Origin: Actinomadura physcomitrii | GTDB taxonomy: Bacteria > Actinomycetota > Actinomycetes > Streptosporangiales > Streptosporangiaceae | DNA: 64,000 nucleotides | Assembly (NCBI RefSeq): GCF_008923205.2 | Contig: NZ_WBMS02000037.1 | Coordinates: 40,154 to 104,153, forward strand | Reading direction: 5' to 3' | Shown here: in pieces, positions 9,696 to 17,063 of the stretch | Layout of the letters: every line of letters begins with the position of its first letter | Position numbering within the stretch: the first letter of the stretch is position 1 | The notes under the pieces: generated by a model | Databases searched by the model: none | Told to the model about the DNA's origin: nothing | Seen by the model: the letters and a program-made list of their open reading frames with translations, nothing else | Made by a program: the position numbers and the translations under genes

Positions 9696-10586
9696 ATGGC
9701 AGGTGACAGACACCAAGGCGGGACCGAGCTCGGGCGGTTCCTGCGGGCCCGCCGCGAAGAGGTCACCCCCGACCAGGTCGGCCTCACCACCGGCGCCGGC
9801 CTGCGCCGCACCCCGGGCCTGCGCCGCGAAGAACTCGCCACCCTCGCCGGCGTCAGCGTCGACTACTACACACGCCTGGAACGAGGCCGCGAGACCCGGC
9901 CCAGCCCCGCCGTCGTCGACGCCCTCGCCCGCGCCCTGCGCCTAGGTGAACCCGAATACCAGCACCTGCTGGACCTGGCCGTCCGCGCCGCACGCCATAT
10001 CCCCGACCCGGCGGTCGTCCCCAGCCGCACCGTCAAACCCGGCGTCAAACAACTGCTGGAAGCCCTGCGCCCGCACCCCGCCGTCGTCCAAAGCCGCACC
10101 ATGGACATCCTGGCCGCCAACCCCGCCGGATTCCACCTGTACGCGGGCATGCAGGACTGGCCCGCCAAGCACCGCAACCTGGCCCGCTACACCTTCCTGC
10201 ACCCCGCCGCCCGCACCCTTTTCGACAACTGGAACAGCCAGCTCCGCGGCTGCGTCGCCCGCCTGCGCGCCCTGGCCGGCACCGACCCCGATGCCCCCGA
10301 TCTCGCGGCTCTGGTCGGCGAACTCCTCCTCAAGAGCCCCGAGTTCGCCAAACTGTGGGAACGCTACGACGTCCGCCCCCACACCGCAGGGACCAAGACC
10401 TTCCACCACCCCGAAGTCGGCGACCTCACCCTCGGCTACCAAGGCATGCTGCTGGAAGGCGCCCCCGGCCATCGCATGTCCGTCTACCACGCCGACCCCG
10501 GCACCCCCGACCACGACGCCATGGTCCTGCTCGACATGGCCGCCCCCCAGACCTCGGAATCCCGCCCCGCTGATCAGACCCGCTGA
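9696..10586 (+). CDS. XRE-family regulator with MmyB-like ligand-binding domain
   Basis: 296 residues from ATG 9696. An N-terminal helix-turn-helix (approx. 10-75; LRREELATLAGVSVDYYTRLERGR) is followed by the MmyB-like domain. That domain has the usual MDILAANPAG, NLARYTFLHPAARTLF and GTKTFHHPEVGDLTLGYQGM blocks, related to PAS/fatty-acid-binding folds. These regulators are typically divergent from the dehydrogenase/reductase operon they control, exactly as here. No clear ribosome site lies at the usual distance, so the mRNA may be leaderless. The ligand is unknown. Confidence 0.9.
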   Translation: MAGDRHQGGTELGRFLRARREEVTPDQVGLTTGAGLRRTPGLRREELATLAGVSVDYYTRLERGRETRPSPAVVDALARALRLGEPEYQHLLDLAVRAARHIPDPAVVPSRTVKPGVKQLLEALRPHPAVVQSRTMDILAANPAGFHLYAGMQDWPAKHRNLARYTFLHPAARTLFDNWNSQLRGCVARLRALAGTDPDAPDLAALVGELLLKSPEFAKLWERYDVRPHTAGTKTFHHPEVGDLTLGYQGMLLEGAPGHRMSVYHADPGTPDHDAMVLLDMAAPQTSESRPADQTR

Positions 10587-10589
10587 GCT

Positions 10590-11414
10590 TTACGGCGCAT
10601 TCTCGGCCGGGGCGGGCACGACGGCCGGTCCGTAGATCTGCTTGCCGAGTGCCTGTCCGCCGTCAGCGGTGAGGACTTCGCCGGTGACGTAGGAGGCCTG
10701 GTCGGACATCAGGAAGGCGGCGAGGCCGGCGATCTCGTCGGGGTCGGCGAAACGTCGCATCGGGACCGAGGCCAGGACGCGTTCTCTTTCCTCGTCGGTT
10801 CCCCACAGTGCGGCTCCGGCGCCGGCGGTGGAGGTGGGGCCGGGGGCGATGCAGTTGAGGCGGATGCCGTGGCGGGCCCATTCGACGGCGAGGGTACGCG
10901 TCATGGTCAGCACTCCGGCTTTGGCGGTGGCGCTGTGGACGGTGCCGGGGTGGCCGGTCCAGGCGTAGGTGGCGATCACGTTGAGGATCACGCCCGGGCG
11001 CCGGGCGTTGATCATGTGCCGGCCGACGGCCGAGGTGCAGTTCCAGGTGCCGTTCAGCACGATGTCGATCACTGAACGCCAGCCGTTGGCCGAGAGATCC
11101 TCGGCGGGGCAGACGAAGTTGCCGGCGGCGTTGTTGACCAGTCCGTCGATGCGGCCGCTCTGTTCGGCGATGCCGGCGACCGTGCCAGTGACCTGGTCGG
11201 GGTCTCGGACGTCGAGGGGGTAGGCGTCGGCTTGGCCGCCCAGCTCGGCGATGTGTGCGACGGTCTGGTCGAGTCTGTCTTGCCGACGGCCGGCGACGGC
11301 GACGCGTGCGCCGAGCTGCGCCAGTTGGGAGGCGATCGAGGCGCCGATGCCGCTTCCGCCGCCCGTCACCAGATAGACGCGGCCCGCGAGCGGCTCAGTG
11401 AAGACATAGGACAT
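10590..11414 (-). CDS. SDR related to 2,4-dienoyl-CoA reductase
   Basis: 274 residues. Rossmann TGGGSGIG (17-24) and the diagnostic NNAAGNF (94-100) of mitochondrial/actinobacterial 2,4-dienoyl-CoA reductases. As in that family, the classical Tyr of YxxxK is missing (SATAK, Lys165) and a Tyr lies earlier (VIATYAWTG). It would reduce dienoyl-CoA intermediates during unsaturated fatty acid breakdown. Its neighbours, an acyl-CoA dehydrogenase and an NDP-forming acyl-CoA synthetase on the same strand, fit. It ends 3 bp after the convergent XRE gene. Confidence 0.82.
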   Translation of the reverse strand: MSYVFTEPLAGRVYLVTGGGSGIGASIASQLAQLGARVAVAGRRQDRLDQTVAHIAELGGQADAYPLDVRDPDQVTGTVAGIAEQSGRIDGLVNNAAGNFVCPAEDLSANGWRSVIDIVLNGTWNCTSAVGRHMINARRPGVILNVIATYAWTGHPGTVHSATAKAGVLTMTRTLAVEWARHGIRLNCIAPGPTSTAGAGAALWGTDEERERVLASVPMRRFADPDEIAGLAAFLMSDQASYVTGEVLTADGGQALGKQIYGPAVVPAPAENAP

Positions 11415-11564
11415 ATGGATGGTTTCTCCGTGTGGTTAAAAGGGGTCGCCGGTCGGCGGGGCCGACCGGTGGCCGCGCGCCGCCGCTGCCGAGCGACGGG
11501 CGGCGCGCGGACCGGGATGCGGGCCGGGAGCAGGTCCTCACCCGGACGGATCGCGACGGCCAGA

Positions 11565-12728
11565 TCAGGTGAACATGCCGAGCTTGAGCATGTTGCGGGC
11601 CAGGACGAGACGATTGATCTCCGAGGTGCCTTCCCAGATGCGTTCGATGCGGGCGTTGCGGTAGGCGCGTTCGACGAAGACCTCGTTCATGTAGCCGGTG
11701 CCGCCGAAGATCTGCAGGACGCGGTCTGCGACGCGGCCGAGGGCTTCGCTGGCGAAGACCTTGACGGCGGAGGCTTTGCCGTTGAGAACGCGGAAGTCGC
11801 TGCCCTGGTCGGTGTCCCACGCGACGTTGTAGGTCATCATGCGGGCGGCGTACAGATCCATCGCACAGTCGGCCAGCATCAGCTGGATGGCCTGGTAGTT
11901 GCCGATCGGCTCACCGAACTGGACGCGCTGCTTGGACCATTCGAGCGCCTCGTCGATCAGCCGGGCCATCGGTCCGAGACATCTCGCGGCGGTCATGATG
12001 CGGCCGTTGCGCAGCCAGTCCCTGGCCAGGTCGAAGCCCTTGCCGACCTCGCCCAGGATGTTGCCGTCGGGCACCCGGCAGTCGTCGAAGACCAGTTCGG
12101 CCTGGCGGTAGCCGCGGTGGCCCATCGTCTTGTGGAGCTGCCCGATGGAAAAGCCCGGCGTTCCCTTCTCGACCAGGAACGCGGTGATGCGGTCGGTCTC
12201 GGACTCGGGGTCGGTGACGGCGAAGACGATGGCGAAGTCGGCGCTGTCGCCGTGGCTGATGAACCGTTTACGTCCGTTGATCACCCAGCTGTCGGCTTCC
12301 TTGACCGCGCGGGTCTTGATACCGGCGGCATCGGAGCCGGTTTCGGGTTCGGTGAGGGCGAAGCAGTCCTGCTTGTCCCCGCGGACGGTCGGGTAGAGGA
12401 ACCGCTCGCGCTGCTGTCGGTTGCAGGCCATCAGGATGTTGGACGCCTCGGGCACCACCGAGGACGAGACACCGGGCAGCGCCCGCGACAGCTCCTCGGT
12501 GACCAGCACCTGGGCCAGCAGACCACTGCCCTGCCCGCCCACCTCCTCGGGCATGTCCATGCTGTTCAGGCCCAGGGCGACAGCCTTCTTCTTCAGGTCG
12601 TTTTTGACGTCGTCGGGCAGGCCGTCGTGCTCTTCGACGTAGTCCTCGTGCGGGATCAGCTCGGTGTCGACGAAGCGGCGGACCTCCGTGCGGAAGGCGA
12701 CGAGGTCCTCGGGTAGCGAGAAGTCCAT
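11565..12728 (-). CDS. Acyl-CoA dehydrogenase
   Basis: 387 residues, full length for the FAD-dependent family. N-terminal helical domain, central FAD motif CFALTEPETGSDAAG (approx. 135-150), RKRFISHG, and C-terminal QIFGGTGYMNEVFVERAYRN with IWEGTSEINRLVLARN that carries FAD contacts. It catalyses alpha,beta-dehydrogenation of an acyl-CoA in the cytosol. It lies 150 bp upstream of the dienoyl-CoA reductase-like gene and 5 bp downstream of the broken acyl-CoA synthetase, so these formed one operon before the synthetase decayed. Confidence 0.92.
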   Translation of the reverse strand: MDFSLPEDLVAFRTEVRRFVDTELIPHEDYVEEHDGLPDDVKNDLKKKAVALGLNSMDMPEEVGGQGSGLLAQVLVTEELSRALPGVSSSVVPEASNILMACNRQQRERFLYPTVRGDKQDCFALTEPETGSDAAGIKTRAVKEADSWVINGRKRFISHGDSADFAIVFAVTDPESETDRITAFLVEKGTPGFSIGQLHKTMGHRGYRQAELVFDDCRVPDGNILGEVGKGFDLARDWLRNGRIMTAARCLGPMARLIDEALEWSKQRVQFGEPIGNYQAIQLMLADCAMDLYAARMMTYNVAWDTDQGSDFRVLNGKASAVKVFASEALGRVADRVLQIFGGTGYMNEVFVERAYRNARIERIWEGTSEINRLVLARNMLKLGMFT

Positions 12729-12733
12729 GTCAG

Positions 12734-14700
12734 CTAAAACCTTTCTGCCCGGTCAGGGGCCGTGGGTGCGGTGCCGCGCCGCTGCCTGATCAGGGTGTCC
12801 AAGGCGGTCGTCCCCTTGGGGGTGCACAGCAGCGGGTTGACGTCGAGTTCGGTGATCTGCGGGAGGTCGGCGAGCATGCATCCGACCGCGACGGTGGCCT
12901 GGGCGACCGAGGCGAGGTCGCAGGCGGGGGCGCCGCGGTATCCGCGCAGCAGGGCCCCCACGCGCAGCCCTTGAAGGGCTTGCAGGACCTCCTGCTGGGT
13001 GAACGGCCAGAGCAGGGTCACCGCGTCGTTGAGCAGTTCGGTCAGGACGCCGCCGGCTCCGAGAACCACCACGCTGGCCAGGCCGTCGTTGGAGCCGCCG
13101 ACGATCAGTTCGACGCCATGGTCGGTTTCGGCGGCCGTCTCGACCCGCACGCCGCGCACTGGTGCGGGCCCCAGCGCGGTTCGCCCCCGGTCGAGGACGT
13201 CGCGGACCGCGCCGCGGAGCTGGTCGGCGTCGTGGATGCCGACGACGACTCCGCCGATGTCGGACTTGTGGGCCAAGCCGTCGGCTTCGAGCTTGCACAC
13301 GACCGGGTAGCCGATACGTTCGGCGATGGCGACGGCCGCGTCCTCGTCGGATGCGGAGCCACCTTCGGGAACAGTGATTCCGTAGTGGCCGAGCAGCGCT
13401 TTGGCCGCCGTTTCCGGAACCGTTTCGGGCTCACCATCGAGAAGTTCCTGGCCCACGTCAGCGAGTTCGGACGCTCGGAGGGGTCCAGCCGGGTCCTCGG
13501 TGAGGCTCTTCAAACGTTCCAGACGCAGCCCTGCGTGCCGGATCGCTCGCAGCGCGGGCCGCATGCCGGCGAGAAGGGTGACGCCGTGACGCTCGCACAG
13601 ACCGGGCAGTTCAGGGTCGGTGTCGGTCGTCGAGGTGATCACGGCGACCGGGACGTCGCCGCTGCTCGCGGCGCCGAGCCCGGCGATCATGGCGGGCCAT
13701 CCGGCTTCCTGCAGGTTCGGGCCCGCGGTGGGTGCGTCGCCGGTGAAGGCGACGAGGTCCACGGTGGGGCAGGCCGCCAAGGCTGTCGCCGCCGTACGGC
13801 AGACTTCGCCGTCGCCCCAGCCGGCAGCTATGACGTCGAACGGGCTGCTGAGATAGCCGTAGTCGGGCAGCACCGATCGCAGCGCCTGCTCGGTGGCGTC
13901 GTCGAAGGCGGCCAGGGCAGGCCGTGGTCGTGGGCCAGGTCGGCGAGCATGCCGCATTCGCCGCCGGAGGTGGCGAACAGGCCGAGCGAGGTGCCGCGCG
14001 GCTTGCGCGGGCCCGCCAGCAGCGAGCAGGTGGCGATCAGCTCGTCCATGTCGTCCACCCGGATCACACCGGTCTGCCGGAACAACGCGTCATAGGCGGC
14101 GTCGTGGCCGGCGAGCGTGCCGGTGTGCGCGACGGTGAGGGTTCCGCCGGCCGGGGACCGGCCGTTCTTCAGCACCACGACGGCCACGTCGGCGGCGGCC
14201 GCCCGCAACGCCAGGGCACGGAACCGCTCCAGGTCGCTCAGCCCCTCGACCAGCAGCGCGACCACGCGCACCGCAGGATCGTGCAGGTAGTACTCCAGAC
14301 AGTCGGAGATGTCGACCAGCGCCTGGTTACCGACCGACGCACAGTAGGCGAGCCCCGGCAGCCGGCCGGACATCATCAGACTGAGGGCGAGGCTGCCGCT
14401 CTGCGCGGCGACGGCGACGCCGCCGTCGGTGGAGGCATGGGCGAAGGGGATGTCCAGTCCCCACAGCGCTGCCCGGGCTCGGTAGCCGACCACACCCAGG
14501 CAGTTGGGGCCGACCACCGGCATCCGGCCGCGGCAGATGTCGGCGATCTCCTGCTGGAGCCGCTGCCCCTCGGCGCCGGTCTCGGCGAAGCCGCTGGCGT
14601 ACACCACCGCGCCGCCCACCCCGAGATCGACCGCCTCGGCCAGGACCTCCGGCACCGCCGCGGCGGGCACCGCGACTCCGATCGCATCGGGCACATGGTC
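12734..14700 (-). pseudogene. NDP-forming acyl-CoA synthetase, 5'-truncated and frameshifted
   Basis: Two overlapping frames together give an acetyl-CoA synthetase (ADP-forming)-type protein. Bases 14700 to about 13915 encode the end of the CoA-binding domain and the succinyl-CoA-ligase-like domain (VVGPNCLGVVGY, AQSGSLALSLM, VGNQALVDISDCLEYY). About 13925 to 12734 encode the rest of that domain and the ATP-grasp (LLGHYGITVPEG, YPVVCKLEADGLAHKSDIGGV, ELDVNPLL). One G seems missing near 13920: HDHGL should run on into ALAAFDD. The first roughly 70 residues (GASR Rossmann start) are absent: the frame runs into insertion-sequence DNA at 14700. Dead unless the frameshift is a sequencing slip; the 5' loss is real. 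Confidence 0.8.
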
Positions 14701-14730
14701 TAGTGCCGCATCAGGCAACGTTCGCCCTGT
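14701..14730. repeat. Left inverted repeat of IS630-family element, with TA duplication
   Basis: Reads TAGTGCCGCATCAGGCAACG onward. It matches the reverse complement of 15913-15942 at 29 of 30 positions. The outer TA is the target duplication; with the flanking bases the target was CTAG, the classic IS630 site. Confidence 0.9.
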
Positions 14731-15940
14731 TGACTACGCGGCGGAGGTCGGGATCGGTGGTGTGCCGATTGCGCCAGGCGATGTAGCGGCGGATCATGCT
14801 GCCCTGCTCGCGGTGGCTGGTGTGGTCGGTGCCGTCGAGGGTGAAGTAGCGCAGCGCGGTGAACTGAGCCTCGATGCGGTTCAGCCATGATGAATTGGTC
14901 GGGGTATAGGCGATCTCGACGTTGTTGGCCACCGCCCACTGGCCGACGCTTTTGTCGGTCTTTGTGGTCAGATGCGGGCTGTAGTTGTCACATATGATCG
15001 CAATCCGCACCTGGGGCGGGTAGAGCGAGCGCAGGTAGCGGCAGAACTCCAGGAACTGGGCGCGTTTCTTGCGTTTCTTGATGTGCCCGTACATCTTGTC
15101 GGTACCCAGGTCCAGGGCGGCGAACAGGTGCCGCACGCCGTGGGTACGGCGGTAGGTGGCGCGTCGCCGGGGCCTGGACTGCCGGTCGGGGGCGGTGTTG
15201 TGCTTACCGCCCTGGTCGGTCCATTGCCGCCCCGGGTGGGGCTGGATGTTCAGCGGCCCGAATTCGTCCATGCAGAAGACCACTTCGGGTTCGCCGGACT
15301 CCGGGCGGACCTCGCCGTCGGCGATGGCGTACAGGTGCTCGACGCGAACCTTCTTGGCCCCGTAGTCGGGGTCTCGCGAGGCTTTCCAGGTCTTCATCCG
15401 TTGAAACGAGACGTTCTCGGCACGCAGCAGGGCACGCAGGCCCTCGTGGGAGATGTCGTCGACCACCCCCTCGGCGACCAGGAAGTCGGCCAGCTTGGTC
15501 AGGCTCCAGGTCGAGAACGGCAGCCCGTGCTCGACCGGCTTGGACTTGGCGATCTTCTTGATCTCACGGCGCTGCGGCAGGGTGAACGTCGGCGGCCGGC
15601 CGCCTTTGTACTTGGGGTACAGCGAGTCGAACCCGTCGGCGTTGAAGTTGTGGATCACGTCCCGGACTCGATCCTGGCTGGTGAACGCCACCTGCGCGAT
15701 CTTGGCGACGTCCATGCCCTGGGCCGATAGCAGGATCATCTGTGCTCGCCGCCAGGTCACCACCGACCCGGTACCGCGGCGGATGATCCGCAGCAGCCGT
15801 TGCCCCTCATCGTTGTCGAGTTCCCGCACCCGCACCCGCTCAGCCATGACTGAAGTCTGAAGCGGCCACGCCCTCGAGTCCGGGAAGACGACAGGCGTGT
15901 CACGCACTCAAGACAGGGCGAACGTTGCCTGCTGCGGCAC
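14703..15940. mobile_element. IS630/Tc1-mariner-type insertion sequence, 1238 bp
   Basis: Bounded by 28 bp inverted repeats with one mismatch and flanked by a TA dinucleotide on both sides (14701-14702, 15941-15942) inside a CTAG context. It holds one transposase gene filling almost the whole length. Ends, target and transposase all agree, and the element looks intact and recently inserted. It sits exactly between the truncated acyl-CoA synthetase and the IS701-like deletion derivative. Confidence 0.93.
14711..15847 (-). CDS. IS630 family transposase
   Basis: 378 residues from ATG 15847 (MAERVRVREL); the frame is open 20 codons further up into the inverted repeat. N-terminal helix-turn-helix (LLSAQGMDVAKIAQVAFTSQ) with a GGRPPTFTLPQ linker. 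The DDE catalytic domain has Asp in VVFCMDEFG, Asp in IICDNYSPH and the third acidic residue in NRIEAQF. It catalyses cut-and-paste transposition at TA. All catalytic residues are present and there is no frameshift, so the enzyme is probably active. Confidence 0.93.
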   Translation of the reverse strand: MAERVRVRELDNDEGQRLLRIIRRGTGSVVTWRRAQMILLSAQGMDVAKIAQVAFTSQDRVRDVIHNFNADGFDSLYPKYKGGRPPTFTLPQRREIKKIAKSKPVEHGLPFSTWSLTKLADFLVAEGVVDDISHEGLRALLRAENVSFQRMKTWKASRDPDYGAKKVRVEHLYAIADGEVRPESGEPEVVFCMDEFGPLNIQPHPGRQWTDQGGKHNTAPDRQSRPRRRATYRRTHGVRHLFAALDLGTDKMYGHIKKRKKRAQFLEFCRYLRSLYPPQVRIAIICDNYSPHLTTKTDKSVGQWAVANNVEIAYTPTNSSWLNRIEAQFTALRYFTLDGTDHTSHREQGSMIRRYIAWRNRHTTDPDLRRVVNRANVA

Positions 15941-15942
15941 TA
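15913..15942. repeat. Right inverted repeat of IS630-family element, with TA duplication
   Basis: ACAGGGCGAACGTTGCCTGC onward; pairs with 14701-14730 with one mismatch. It ends in the duplicated TA and is followed directly by the terminal repeat of the next element (15943). Confidence 0.9.
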
Positions 15943-16504
15943 GTACGGCAGCCGCACTTTGCAGTCTGAGCTGGGCGGATGCGTCGCGGGGGTGAGGCGA
16001 GGGGCCGGGCGGTTGATGTGATCTTGTGATCGGAACGCCGGACATGAAGACGGCTGCTCTGTGATCAAGTCTGTGTGAAGAGAGCAAGATCCAGAACAGC
16101 CGCTGCGCTCATCGTAGAGGCTGAGCGGGCCATGGCGGGCCTGCATGAGGTGATGGAAGCGGTCCGGGGCTGCTTCGCCCGGATCGAGCCGTGGGTCCAG
16201 GCCCGCGAGTACGTCCGTGCGGTCTCCTCCGACCTGCCTGAACGCAACGGGTGGACGACACCGACCGGCCCACACGACACACCACCCGCCGAGCCCGGGC
16301 ACACACCGCTCACCGTCGCAGCGCTCAAAACCCTGGTCAACGCCCTCCACCCCCGCCACCACAGCATCGAGCACACCATCCACTGGCAGAACTGGCGAGA
16401 CCGCCACCGAGCCAGAGCCCGCTGGCACCACCAACGAACCCGCCTCCGCCGACCACCCCAGCACGCATACCCCCAGCTCACCTAATGAAATGCGGCTGCC
16501 GTAC
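15943..16504. mobile_element. 562 bp internally deleted IS701-like element (MITE-like)
   Basis: The two ends are inverted: GTACGGCAGCCGCA (15943-15956) matches 14/14 to the complement of 16491-16504. After a variable 10 bp, a second block (TGAGCTGGG then ATGCGT) also matches inverted, 16 of 20. Inside is one short frame joining the N- and C-terminal ends of an IS701-type transposase. So the element kept both ends and lost about 800 bp of its middle: non-autonomous. A clear target duplication is not seen (CTAG on the left versus CCAG on the right is the best match). Confidence 0.7.
16075..16485 (+). pseudogene. IS701-type transposase deletion derivative
   Basis: 136 residues from GTG 16075. 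Residues 1-59 look like the N-terminus of IS701 transposases (MEAVRGCFARIEPWVQAREYVRA, ending LPERNGW). The last 55 or so look like their C-terminus (LTVAALKTLVNAL, then EHTIHWQNWRDRHRARARWH). The whole DDE catalytic middle, about 270 residues, is gone and the join is in frame. It cannot catalyse transposition. Whether the fused DNA-binding end is made, or acts as a repressor of full-length copies, is unknown. Confidence 0.65.
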
Positions 16505-17003
16505 CAGGGCTGAGGCGACGGTCCAGGAGGGGCGGAGCCGACCTCCCTCCGCGCAGCGAAGATCACTGTACTTCGTCGAGGTCGATACGCCACAAGAGCG
16601 AACGAAATGCTGGGCGCGGGTACGAACCGCAGATCTCCCGCTTGTACGGAAAAAGGGACAAAGCGCGTTCGGAAGGCGAAGACCGACGTCATCTTCGACC
16701 CGGAAGCCCTCGGACCGACTGGCCCGCGTCTCGGCCGCAGACCGCGTGACGCGCGGTTATATTCACCCGTTGTTCGCTCGGATGTCGCCCATGTTCCGCC
16801 GACGGCGTCCGAGCGGCGCACGGTTCAGCCGGGGTCAGGTGTCCGGCCCGCTACAGATGCTCCGTTCTGACAGCGGTGTTCGCGGACGACGTCCGGCACG
16901 GGCGCCAGCCCCTGTTGGACGCCAACGTCGCGCATGCCCTCGCCGAAGCCGGCGGCTGCGCCGTCACGGCGGTCGGCGGCCGGCACCCGCGCACGTTCCC
17001 GCA
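16505..17003. other. No gene supported; decayed sequence
   Basis: About 500 bp of mixed reading frames without a ribosome site or recognisable family. One stretch (approx. 16873-16980, plus strand) reads VFADDVRHGRQPLLDANVAHAL and looks like protein, but has no start and runs into the terminator. The segment around 16680-16780 has slightly lower GC than its surroundings. Together with the two insertion elements this looks like a rearrangement scar. Confidence 0.5.
16608..16648 (-). other. tRNA-Val(UAC)-like 3'-half remnant
   Basis: On the minus strand, CGTACAA (anticodon-loop-like, anticodon TAC) is followed by GCGGG, a 5 nt variable loop AGATC and a T arm TGCGG-TTCGTAC-CCGCG whose stem pairs fully (one G-U). 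A 7 nt acceptor-like CCCAGCA comes next. Position 33 is G, not T, and T-loop position 58 is T, not A. No matching 5' half exists. So it is at best a dead half tRNA, as left by integration or excision at a tRNA 3' end. Confidence 0.3.
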
Positions 17004-17036
17004 GGCCCGCCCTCCCAGCCGTGGGGAGGGCGGGCC
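17004..17036. terminator. Strong GC hairpin terminator
   Basis: GGCCCGCCCTCCC (17004-17016) pairs perfectly with GGGAGGGCGGGCC (17024-17036) around a 7 nt loop. It lies 28 bp past the stop of the secreted TolB-like gene on the minus strand. It lacks a T-tract, as is common for actinobacterial terminators. Confidence 0.7.
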
Positions 17037-17063
17037 TTCCGGAGCCGATCGTCTCGGCTGCGG

